Positions 56,190 through 64,000 of a stretch of 64,000 nucleotides of DNA are shown piece by piece (position 1 is the first letter of the stretch; each line of letters opens with the position of its first letter). The translations under genes and the position numbers were made by a program. Origin of the DNA: Gyrodactylus bullatarudis (taxonomy: Eukaryota > Platyhelminthes > Monogenea > Gyrodactylidea > Gyrodactylidae); assembly GCA_012064415.1 (NCBI GenBank), contig SSNU01000270.1:1-64000 (forward strand). The letters are read 5' to 3'. The notes under the pieces are model-generated. The model had not been told where the DNA came from. It did not search any database and saw only the letters and a list, made by a program, of their open reading frames with translations.

Positions 56190-56600
56190 AAATAAGCTCT
56201 TTTAACTTTGTTAAATCAGCCGAATTACTAGAAAATACATATAACCTTAGAAACCCCTCTTTCTATAATCATTATTTGATATCCTCTTATAAGATGATCG
56301 ATAAAAAATTCAAACTTACAGAATGTAATGATCTTACAAACATTGAAACCATAATGTCTCATATAAGGTCTAAACTTGACTACTCAAAGAGTCTTCTTTA
56401 TGCTTATCTTCAATAATCCCAGAATATTAACGAAATCTCTTGAAAGGCTTTTTTGTTTATTTATTAAAAGCCAAAATTCTCCATCCATCAAGATTCGATG
56501 ACATTTCTAGTTCGTTCCCAAGAAAACTCAATTAATATTTTTCATTATTTTGTATTTCAAATTTGTAATAAACGTATTTTCTAACAAAAAAAATCTTCCT
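56190..56600 (+). mobile_element. LINE family 1, 3'-end copy (plus)
   Basis: NTYNLRNPSFYNHYL...IMSHIRSKLDYSKSLLYAYL and stop, then a UTR ending TTTTCTAACAAAAAAAA at 56596. Directly after the A-tail comes the PLE subfamily II ORF start (ATGAATCCAAATCGG), so the LINE tail is joined to PLE sequence. Confidence 0.78.
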
Positions 56601-56601
56601 T

Positions 56602-56700
56602 ATGAATCCAAATCGGAATAGTAATATCTTAGATGAGGTTCGACAATATTACCGTTCTAAGCAATTATTTTATTCCTTTATGCTTGTTAAAAAATTTCCC
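56602..56700 (+). mobile_element. PLE subfamily II ORF start
   Basis: MNPNRNSNILDEVRQYYRSK then decay. The same N-terminal box occurs at 37935 and, diverged (NIPDEIRQNYR), at 61480. Confidence 0.55.
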
Positions 56701-56945
56701 AGCATCTCGATTTTTTTCTTTGAAATTATACATTTTATTAAATCAAAATTAATCATTTTTATAAAATTAACATTAACAGAATAGATGTTTATAGCAGGTT
56801 GAAATAAAAGTTCGACCTCATCCTTGGACAATCGGCATTGTAGGCTCATAATTGTCAAACTTCACTATTCCCTTTACATGAGTTAGGAGCAGTCGAAGAG
56901 TCAGATACTGAAATTCCATGATATTTTCAAATAAATATTCGATCA

Positions 56946-57403
56946 AAAAGATAAGATTAATGAAGGTGGGGGTAAAGAAGAGATTTTGAATACTCAATTT
57001 TAGATCTTAAATGAGTAATTATAGATTTAAGATCATTAAGATTGTCACATTCTTGGAGGGGGAATTTTTTTTCTAAAAGTTTGAAGTGTGGGGCCAGGAA
57101 GTTTTCTTCATAACAGGAGTTCCTGAGATTATAGCCTTTATTTATTTTAGAGATAAATTTTAGAAAAAATTTTACTACAAAAGCCAGCCTCCTGACCCAC
57201 AGTGGGGAAAAGCCAGATGATATTATTAGATCATTATAAGGATAGAGGCAATAGATTGATTTTAGGAACCTATATTGAATTTGTTCCAGCTCTATAGCAC
57301 TTTTATATGTAAGGCTTGGGTTTAAATGATTCGGTTTAAATAATGAGTAATGAATCATTACTGATAATATTGAGAGAATTTTAAAAATTTTGGTAACTTC
57401 CAA
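56946..57403 (-). pseudogene. LINE family 1 C-terminal fragment
   Basis: Reads IISSGFSPLWVRRLAFVVKF ... YNLRNSCYEENFL ... IITHLRSKIEYSKSLLYPHL and stop. It aligns with the 54.8 kb copy (SGLNPLWVRRYAFIVKQF; YNLRNASFKNNYL). The frame is open for ~140 codons, so this is a moderately young truncated insertion. Confidence 0.85.
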
Positions 57404-57868
57404 AAGTGACCCAAAATACTCACGTCATGGACCTCTATCTTACCCCTTCTTACCCATCCATTATGGCTCAGAAGAATTGCTTCCTCTGCCTCACTTTTTT
57501 GCCAGCAGGTCAGCACTCAGCGACCAAAGATATAACCTCCTTGTTATTACAGTAGTTACAAGATTAACTGAAAGCCAATTAAACTTGTCACTTGGTTTCA
57601 AGATTATCCGATAATCTCAAGAATCACAGTAATCTTGTTACTAGTAGCAGGTTTAACTAGCTTTCAGTTAATCTAGGATTTTCAAAAAACATGGAAAGAG
57701 TCTTCTTTTCTTCTTTAGCCAATAATTTTTCTAGAAACAGATACTACACGTTTCTTGATCTAGAGAGTAGTATTTGTTTAAACTTCCGAGTTTCAAAAAG
57801 AGCTTCACGTGAAAAAATAACTTGCATCAGATAGAATATGTATTTACAAGAAGTTGGGCAATATAAAT

Positions 57869-58252
57869 TCATAAATCTTCCTCGTCATTTTTACTTTGAT
57901 CCGAATTGCATAATCCACAAAAGTTACATTTGAGATCATTGATCTTTTGATCTTTCGTAATTACCATAACATCCTTCTCATCAAACACTATTATATGGAA
58001 GAGGCCATTTTGACGCTTTATCAACTGTTTCTTGGCCAATTTGGCCAATCGCAGTGAAGCGATTGCCCCAAGGACACAATTGATGCATTCGAATATGGCC
58101 AGAGAGAGTGCTGTTATGATTAGGGTGTCGAGACGCTCCTTTCGATACATTTCCCCATCAGCTGAATAAATGACCAGGCCAAATCTTAATAATTGTATGC
58201 TGACGAGACTTGTTACGAATGAAACAATTGAAGAAGCTGTGTAACAGTTTAT
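57869..58252 (-). CDS. Last exon of a multi-pass membrane protein
   Basis: After the acceptor ATTCTTTCAG at 58253 the frame is open for 127 codons to TGA. It starts INCYTASSIVSFVTSLVSIQ and contains two hydrophobic helices, about residues 5-29 and 45-66 (LIITALSLAIFECINCVLGA), a short polar loop between them, then a basic segment (RLAKLAKKQLIKRQ) and a Cys/acidic tail (CNFCGLCNSDQ...NDEEDL). Two closely spaced helices and a cytoplasmic tail suit the last half of a four-helix protein of the MS4A or tetraspan type, but I cannot name it. No upstream exon was found in the window. Confidence 0.55.
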   Translation of the reverse strand: MNCYTASSIVSFVTSLVSIQLLRFGLVIYSADGEMYRKERLDTLIITALSLAIFECINCVLGAIASLRLAKLAKKQLIKRQNGLFHIIVFDEKDVMVITKDQKINDLKCNFCGLCNSDQSKNDEEDL

Positions 58253-58500
58253 CTGAAAGAATAAAACTTGTTAAAATTCTCATTCATCTATAGATAACTA
58301 TCACTTATTTTTTCTTGAACATAAATCATCGATAATAATTACTAGAGCCTCAAATAGTATTAAAATGCTTATTTTATCCAGCTACTCCTCTCTGTTATGA
58401 AAACCATTTATGGTTAATTCCAAAATTAGCGGGTTTTTATGAGCTATTAAGAATTATCAGTGGGTTTTTAAGAAAACAAGTTGATACACAATAAGTATAT

Positions 58501-58803
58501 CTATAAAATTTTCTCAGCTGAAGATTTTATTCGGTTCTTTCTAGGTCTTCCTCTTTTCAGTGCTCTTTGCCAATTAGATAGAGGTTTATCCATAAAATCA
58601 TCTAAATCTGATAATTCCAAATTTACTGAGCAGTAAATGCTTTTCAAGAAATCATTTTTAAAATGTTCATAACACTCACTGCTATTTCTTTCAACAAAGG
58701 TTTGACGCAATGAATCCCTTGAATAGTTCATAACATCTCTTTTGAGAGAGGATAAACTTTCATATGTCTCTTTAAATTCTCCATTAGTTAATGAATAGCT
58801 CAC
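58501..58803 (-). CDS. Small AT-hook-containing ORF
   Basis: A 100-residue intronless ORF, MSYSLTNGEFKETYESLSSL ... ending ALKRGRPRKNRIKSSAEKIL. RGRPRK is the core of an AT-hook, which binds the minor groove of AT-rich DNA. An ACCAATCAGA box lies ~45 bp upstream of the ATG with a TATAAT-like run between, the same layout as in the PLE terminal repeats. It could be a small host gene or an element-encoded ORF; no RT motif is attached and no second copy was seen. Confidence 0.45.
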   Translation of the reverse strand: MSYSLTNGEFKETYESLSSLKRDVMNYSRDSLRQTFVERNSSECYEHFKNDFLKSIYCSVNLELSDLDDFMDKPLSNWQRALKRGRPRKNRIKSSAEKIL

Positions 58804-58859
58804 AGAGAAGCTCGATTATACATTGAAATTAAAGTATTCTGATTGGTTGAATTAAAACC

Positions 58860-59520
58860 TAAATAAACCTGACAACACAATAAAACTTAAAAATGGGATT
58901 TTCTTTACAAAAAAATTAAATTAACTTTAATTATCATAATCTTACAGTTACTAATGTAATTATTTCGATAAAAAATGAAAAATTTTCATTCTAAAATCTG
59001 TCTACTGATGCAATTATCTTAAATTAAAATTCTATAGCCAGCTAATTTTGAAATAAATAAAAAAATTATCCGCTAATTTTGGAATTAGCCCAACCATTTA
59101 AAGCTATAATTTTTTCTGCCTTGTCATCAGGGTTCAAAGTTATAAGGTATTATTTTGAAGATAAGGTATTATTATAAAATTAAAAACTTTATTATAGGAT
59201 TTTATTTCATTCAAATCAATGATCTGCAACCACATTTTTTGAGGTAGAGAGGTGATTTTCATCGTTTAAGAATTTGCTAGGCTCAAAAATAACCTTGGAG
59301 ATAGTAATTTCGATGTTTTAGTTTAATTTCAACATTAATTGGTTTTTCTAGTTTTTATTAAGTTTACTTGTAAGTAGTTTATGTAAGATATTTGTTGTGA
59401 ATTTGCGATAAAGTATCAAAATAATACCTTAGAATCGAAAAATAACACTTTTCAAATTTTTTAGATCTTAAAAAATGATTTTTAGGTATTATTTTTTGAG
59501 GCTCTAATAACTATAATTTA
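58860..59520. other. Intergenic AT-rich, nothing recognised
   Basis: GGTATTATTTT-like motifs recur (59147-59170, 59425, 59483), suggesting a decayed repeat. There are no ORFs or RNA genes. Confidence 0.5.
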
Positions 59521-59522
59521 TG

Positions 59523-60858
59523 AATATTGCAGCCCCTATACTTACAATGGTTTACTAGAAATATTTCGTTCTAGGTGCTTTGGTAATATATCCCACAGGA
59601 ACGTCTTACTTGGTAGTGTATTAGCTTATGTCGCTGAATGTTACAGCTTAGTAATGGATCCCACCGAGACTGGTACGAAAGAAACTCACAAAGCATTAAG
59701 AAATAATCTAGTATACAAATATGGTTATATATGATGAGCTAATCCACTAACAAATAAGACGTTCCTGTGGGATATATTACCTAAGCACCTCAAACAAAAT
59801 ATTTTGCTCTTGTGAAATGAACCTCTTCTCTTATCTCTCGTACCTGAATGATCTTCGAAAGAGAAAGCGAAAAATTCTAGTTGTTTATGTTGACCTTACA
59901 AAAGCCTTTGATAAAGTGTTTCTCGATGTAATCCAAAATACTTTTCATAGTCTCGGTGTCTGCTCTAAACTTCTTAAATATCTCTGTATATATCTTTATA
60001 ACAGGAGACAGTTCGTCTCCTCAAATGGTATTAATTCTGAACTAGAGTTGATTACATCCGGAGTCCCACAAGGCTCTAGGGTTGGCCCTCTCCTGTTCAA
60101 TATTGTCTTTTCCAGAATACGTACTCCTAATGCTAAGATCTTCAAATACGCAGATGATTTCAAAATCGTGTTCGATTTTCAAACAAGAATTGACGTGACT
60201 GAAGTAAATCAAGAGCTTGAATTGATCCTCCAAAATATGAATGAACTCGGATTAAAGCCTAATCAAGTCATTTTTTATATTACCATTTGAACAACAGATT
60301 ACCTCTTTCTCTATTAGATTAGGTGATAAAAACATTGCTCAGAACTTCGGACAATAAAAACAGACAAAATGAAGTTGTTCTTATATAAGGTCTATGCAAG
60401 ACCAGTTATTGAACATGGATCGGCAATTTGGAATCCAGAGGCCAATTATTTCTCGAGAAGAATACAACGTACATTCCGATGATTCAGAGGAAATAAGGCG
60501 CCTGAAATCCAACAATTAATAAGACATAAGAGCCAATACTTGAATATAAGAAGAGATTTCCAAAGATTGATGCTGATACATCGCTACAAAAAGATGAATA
60601 CAAACCAAGGTCGTCTAAGAACTCGTCTGGATTTACCCCAAGGAAACATTTTCTATAAACTTGTCATATATAATTATATTATAATAGACTACCAAATACG
60701 ATTAAAAGACTGAATATAAAAGATTTTAGAAATACTATGTACAAGAAATTTATACTCGATGAAAATTTGTGACTTGAATGCTAACACATGTATTGTTAAA
60801 TAAACATTTTTCTATTCTATTTCTAGTAAACTTTTGCAAGTATAAGGGCTGCAATATT
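59523..60858. mobile_element. TIR-bounded unit containing a LINE fragment
   Basis: AATATTGCAGCCCCTATACT at 59523 and AGTATAAGGGCTGCAATATT ending at 60858 are ~40-bp terminal inverted repeats. Inside the left end is a second inverted pair (59571-59630 with 59735-59798) sharing AATATATCCCACAGGAACGT. The plus-strand LINE RT starts immediately after it. The simplest view is a foldback or MITE that received a LINE insertion; transduction or capture is also possible. Confidence 0.7.
59817..60780 (+). pseudogene. LINE family 2 reverse transcriptase, truncated and frameshifted
   Basis: The first ORF (59817-60290) has VVYVDLTKAFDKVFLDVI (motif A), SGVPQGSRVGPLLFNIVF (motif B) and KIFKYADDFKIVFDF (YADD). 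After a break near 60290, LYKVYARPVIEHGSAIWNPE and RRIQRTFR continue the C-terminal region with internal stops. It differs from family 1 in the thumb region. The 3' end has AATAAAC near 60800. It cannot encode a complete protein. Confidence 0.88.
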
Positions 60859-60902
60859 AGTTAGAAAACCGCCACAGGATATAGAAATAATCCGAGTTGC
60901 AT

Positions 60903-61025
60903 GGGATGTTGGACGAGTGGATTGAGCATTGGACTAAAATGCGAGGTTCCCAGGTTCATATCCCAGGTTGTGGCATACTGACGAGTCCAAAAGAGGACGC
61001 AACGCGCGTTCATGTCTACCATATA
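60903..61025 (+). mobile_element. tRNA-derived SINE with hammerhead ribozyme
   Basis: The tRNA-like head (60903-60975) has an A-box-like TGGACGAGTGGATTGAGC and a B box GGTTCATATCC. It runs straight into the hammerhead segment. The same head-plus-ribozyme architecture is known from the Sm-alpha SINEs of schistosomes. RNA polymerase III transcription from the A/B boxes and RNA self-processing are expected from the family, not shown here. Confidence 0.75.
60972..61015 (+). ncRNA. Hammerhead ribozyme, short stem III type
   Basis: Stem I GGCAT pairs with ATGTC (one G-U). CTGACGAG, stem II GTCC/GGAC around AAAAGA, GCAA in place of GAAA, stem III CGC/GCG, then UU as cleavage context. Everything is in the right order for a type I hammerhead of the SINE class. 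The single GAAA to GCAA change hits the catalytic core, so this copy is probably inactive. Confidence 0.75.
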
Positions 61026-61180
61026 TGTATTCTCAGATTATTTCTTTGGTAGTTACTTTCGTACCAGTCACGGTCAGATTCATCAGTAAGCTGTAACTAG
61101 GGTTCTTCAGATAATAATACTTATAATAATAAATATTTTCAGAATTTTTAAATTTTAATCTGATGAATATAAGGCCATAA

Positions 61181-61380
61181 TCATAATGAGTATAAAATTT
61201 TTTTCTTTTGGTTCTCATACTCATAAGGAAGGTTAGATAAAACTAGCGTATATTTTAACGTTTTATTAATATTTCGCTGGGTCTGTTCAGACTCTACTCC
61301 GGTGACATTTGCAATATATTTCATGGCTTCCATTGGTCCATTTAGTAATTGTTTTTCAGCCCCCACTAGAAACCATGAAA
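61181..61380 (-). mobile_element. PLE subfamily II terminal repeat, inverted arm
   Basis: Minus strand: ACCAATGGAAGCCATG, GAGTCTGAACAGACCCAG, CGAAATATTAATAAAACG, CTAACCTTCCTTATGAGTAT. It faces a plus-strand copy of the same block at 61376-61500, so two element starts point away from each other as in the 7.2-8.8 kb dimer. Confidence 0.6.
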
Positions 61381-61530
61381 TATTTGTAAAAGTAGAGTAG
61401 AGTCTAAAAGACCCGGCGAAATATAACGCTTAACACTCAAATATGCACTATTTTCATCTGACCTTCCTTATGAGTTTAAAACCAAACCAAAATATTCCTG
61501 ATGAAATTCGACAAAATTATAGAATTTTTG
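61376..61530 (+). mobile_element. PLE subfamily II terminal repeat and ORF start
   Basis: GAGTCTAAAAGACCCGGCGA, AATATAACGC, CTGACCTTCCTTATGAGTTT, then ORF start MSLKPNQNIPDEIRQNYR. A SINE pair begins right after. Confidence 0.6.
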
Positions 61531-61725
61531 TCAGACTGGAATTATAAATATTTTCCAGTCTTTTTAGACATTAAAGCTACTAGCAAAGTGTGGTCACTGG
61601 TAATTACTATATCCATGTTTATCAAACTTGATGGAGATTGTCTTCTCACACATAGATGTTGGAAATTCGGATATGCAAGTGTCACTTCCATAAAAGAGTC
61701 AAATAATATTCAAATCAAGTTGACA

Positions 61726-61764
61726 GATGTAGACACGTTTCGTCCTTATTAGGGTCAGTACACC
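61726..61764 (-). ncRNA. Hammerhead remnant, left SINE arm
   Basis: Minus strand: GGTGTA, CTGA, CCCTAATAAGG, ACGAAAC, GTGTC, TACATC. Stem I GGTGTA/TACATC is intact and GAAAC is present. Five bases after CTGA (the GANGAGT side of stem II) are deleted. Confidence 0.6.
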
Positions 61765-61811
61765 ATAGCCAGGATTCAAGCTTCTAACCACTAGGCCAGA
61801 ACCCTTGCTAT

Positions 61812-61846
61812 GGTGTATTGACGAATCCTAATAACGCGTCTACATC
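61812..61846 (+). ncRNA. Hammerhead remnant, right SINE arm
   Basis: GGTGTA, TTGACGAATCC, TAATAA, CGCGTC, TACATC. Here the left core box survives and the GGACGAAA box is deleted: the complementary lesion to the other arm. Confidence 0.6.
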
Positions 61847-62149
61847 TGCCACCGTGAGTTGAATATTATTTGACTCTCTTATGGAATTGAGACTTGCTTA
61901 TGCGAATTCTGACATCTATGTGTGAGAAGACAATCTCCATCAAGTTAGAGTTCATATGGATATAGTAATAACCAGTGACCACATTTTGCTAGTAGGTTTA
62001 ATGTCTAAAAACACTGAATTTTCCAGTCTTGTTTTCTAGCCCAGTCATTTTCACAATTAATGAATGGAGATTTTAGAAAATCAGTCAAACTGCAGCAATC
62101 AGGTATGAAATTAACCCTTGAAGTCCCAGAAAATTTTTTCTTTTCATGA

Positions 62150-62768
62150 CTCGCATTTAATATTATGTCCATCCATTTTTAATAAAAGATGGTTATCCTG
62201 AATCGTTCATTTTAAAGCATTCAAATATACGCGTGAAAGCTGATGCAGAGGTCAAAAAATTAACTCCAATTTATTGAAATAACCAAACGAGCATTTCCTG
62301 GTCATAAACTTCAGGTACTTCCCAGAACAACGAAATTAATTCCCGATTTGAACAAGGATTCAATTCCTTGGCTTGAAAGAAAAGGAGTTATATACTTGTT
62401 CAAATGTAATTGTGGTTCTTCTTACGTCTCAAAGTAATCAACTCAACCAATCAGCCCCTGTGACAACTACAATCGAGAGAGAATGTGAAAATCTCGAAAA
62501 GTCAACAGAAGTTGATAATCGAATTATCTCTCAACCTGTAATTAGCACAAAAGACTCCGGTCAGCAACATAAACCTGCTATTACGAATCGGGGTAGAAAG
62601 AGAAAATTATCCAAAGGACAATCAACGTTACACAACTACCTAAAGAGAAGAAAGATGCCACCACATCACAAAATTGTTCATTACTGAATCCGGGGAGTGA
62701 TTGAACCTATCAGAGGATCCCATTTCGGTTAATAATTTTGTATAAATATCGAGCCGGTGTAAGAGTTT
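62150..62768 (+). mobile_element. PLE copy with RT end, GIY-YIG start, tail and terminal repeat
   Basis: LIKDGYPESFILKHSNIRVK...KKLTPIY (RT thumb, internal deletion), the frameshifted FPGHKLQ region, then WLERKGVIYLFKCNCGSSYV (start of a GIY-YIG endonuclease with its CxC), a deletion, and the tail EKSTEVDNRIISQPVIS ... GRKRKLSKGQSTLHNYLKR to stop at 62685. CCTATCAGAGGATCC, TATAAATATC and GAGCCGGTGTAAGAG follow and are then interrupted by a LINE A/T tail at 62768. It is the only copy showing the order RT, GIY-YIG, tail. Confidence 0.8.
62440..62684 (+). pseudogene. PLE C-terminal tail with PIP-like motif
   Basis: SNQLNQSAPVTTTIERECEN ... ISTKDSGQQHKPAITN, then GRKRKLSKGQSTLHNYLKRR. QSTLHNYLK matches the PIP-like pattern of the 8.6 kb copy, although the rest of the tail is about half diverged. 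Confidence 0.7.
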
Positions 62769-63165
62769 TTTTTTTGTTAGACATAAATCTTATATTGAAA
62801 ATAAAAAAAAATATAGATACAACTTATAAGGAGAATCTGAATGCATAATAGTAGATAAATACAAATACAAAATAATGTTTATCTGATTCAATAAAAAAGT
62901 TAAATCAAAAACTCTGGATGTAGTAAAACATTGCAATATAGTAATATGAAGACTAGGGTCTGCAAGAAATTCGAAATCATCTGGTTAATGAAGATAGGAA
63001 TAAAGCAAAGACTTAGAGTAATCAATTTTTAGCCTGATGTGAGACATGATCAATTTAAGATTGGTCAAGTCATCACAATCAGATAATTCATATTTTGAAA
63101 AAATTAAATTATAAAAGGATAATAAGTAACATTTTATTATCAAAAACGAACAAAAACAAATATTG
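62766..63165 (-). mobile_element. LINE family 1 3'-end insertion
   Basis: Starts with T9 and the complement of the 3' end (TTCAATATAAGATTTATGTC). The minus reading ends KIDYSKSLLYSYLH, as in the 54.3 kb copy. It was inserted in the middle of the PLE terminal repeat, so it is younger than that PLE copy. Confidence 0.75.
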
Positions 63166-63734
63166 AATCTATCTATTCTTTTTATTCTTTATTTTTTAAC
63201 CGAACCAAGATTTATTACTCATATCATTATTATTTTAAACTTCTACGCTTTTGTACAAATTTTATCTTTAATTTCTTTTTACTTTTTTCAATACAGATTT
63301 ATTTCTAACAAAAAAAAGGTAATTCGGGTCATATTTAGAATTTCTCACGGCGTGTCACTTTTTTTCGATCTGGAGGTATCAAAATAAGCTAAAATGATCC
63401 TGATCCGAAATTTGACGCAGATTCTGTATCTGGTCTCAGAATTCACGAATTGGATTCAGTTTTGGAGATATTCGCAGAAAACGAAAATTTCGAATTTTCC
63501 CAAAACTGGAGTTACTAATTGATCAAAATCATTAAGAGAAATTAACTAATTGCCCAACAACTGGATATCATTAAATAAAAAATTAAATTCTGCGTCGATT
63601 GATGTATGTATGAACGGGATAAAGAGAAAGAATTTGCGCAAAAAATAAAATCAAGTAAAATTTATTGAAAAAAAAACATAAAATTTGAGTGAAAATTTGT
63701 GTTTTCAAATTAACTCATAAATATAAAAAAATTC

Positions 63735-64000
63735 CTATACTAAAAAGCTCTATCCATGGTTTGATAAAGAAAGACGCAACCTGGACCTCGAAACAGACTT
63801 AGGCTTCGAACTTTTTCACAAACAACTGAAGAATCTTCCTGCTTCCTCAAAAGAACTCCGCGAGCGTTTCGATACCGTTCTCAACGATGCAAGAGTTCAA
63901 TACAAACAACGTAAAATAGACTTTCCCTACCTGACCTCAGACCACTACCAGGCCCTGTCAGCGCTCCGAAAAAACCCAGACGTACTGATATGTGAACTTG
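63735..64000 (+). pseudogene. Start of a distinct PLE-like ORF, runs off the right edge
   Basis: An open frame of ~87 codons reads LYPWFDKERRNLDLETDLGF ... RERFDTVLNDARVQYK ... YLTSDHYQALSALRKNPDVL then ICEL. The LxxxEYQAL-xxLRKNxD(I/V)(V/L)I block precedes the RT domain in Penelope-like proteins (normally followed by a DKG box, outside the window). Base composition changes sharply to GC-rich and codon use differs from every other gene here, implying a younger or transferred element. The 5' boundary is near 63735, without an obvious ATG. Confidence 0.6.

Larger units (their letters stand above)
61532..62030. repeat. Head-to-head pair of hammerhead SINEs (inverted repeat)
   Basis: Two ~230-bp arms are reverse complements. 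At the centre lies a tRNA-like head (minus: TGGCCTAGTGGTTAGAAGC then TTGAATCCTGG, 61766-61803). Each arm then carries a hammerhead remnant and a shared body (GAATATTATTTGACTCT; GAGAAGACAATCTCCATCAA). Confidence 0.8.

Noticed and set aside
60903..60975. Functional tRNA gene
   Set aside because: The A/B-box region does not fold into a full cloverleaf with an acceptor stem and continues directly into a hammerhead segment, so it is a SINE head.
61181..61366. Minus-strand ORF as a host gene
   Set aside because: It coincides with a PLE terminal repeat that recurs inverted at 61376 and again at 37.85 kb.
1..64000. CRISPR array, operons or bacterial features
   Set aside because: The repeats are dispersed transposons, genes have spliceosomal introns, and there are no ribosome-binding sites or regular spacers.

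Overview
This window is nuclear DNA of an AT-rich animal. The evidence is multi-exon genes with GT-AG introns, metazoan-specific gene families (FNDC3, the Rab3GAP non-catalytic subunit, a VAX-type homeobox) and dense eukaryotic transposon debris (Penelope-like, LINE, tRNA-SINE, Tc1/mariner, piggyBac, hAT and foldback elements). One ambiguous base lies at 7373. Introns range from 31-39 bp to several kb. SINEs carrying hammerhead-ribozyme sequence recall those of schistosomes, and short introns plus high AT would suit a flatworm or another small invertebrate, but the phylum is not proven by the sequence.

Region 4514-39005 (minus strand) is one FNDC3 gene. I could chain 22 exons with agreeing splice phases; the exon lengths sum to 5286 nt, exactly 1762 codons including the stop. 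It has the FNDC3 N-terminal motif, nine fibronectin III modules and a C-terminal membrane anchor. Its large introns hold most of the window's transposons: a Penelope-like element (PLE) inverted dimer, piggyBac, hAT and mariner MITEs and foldbacks.

Region 39339-51714 (minus) is RAB3GAP2, chained as 17 exons totalling 3807 nt (1268 residues). Immediately upstream, 51940-52461 (minus), is a small four-exon single-pass membrane protein. Region 53435-53878 (minus) is a two-exon VAX-like homeobox gene. Region 54.3-57.4 kb is LINE debris. Region 57.87-58.25 kb (minus) holds the last exon of an unidentified multi-pass membrane protein, and 58.5-58.8 kb a small AT-hook ORF. From 59.5 kb to the end lie repeats: a TIR-bounded unit containing a LINE reverse transcriptase, hammerhead SINEs, PLE copies, LINE 3' ends, and at the right edge the start of a distinct, GC-richer PLE-like ORF. 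At the left edge (1-198, minus) is a Tc1 transposase fragment.

The most interesting signals are: (i) the PLE protein ends in a basic stretch followed by a PIP-box-like motif (QxxLxxYV/FL-K) kept in at least four diverged copies; (ii) tRNA-derived SINEs with an embedded short-stem-III hammerhead ribozyme; (iii) hammerhead-core-like sequence in the PLE terminal repeats; and (iv) a very compact VAX homeobox gene. All calls are by reading alone; no database search was run.
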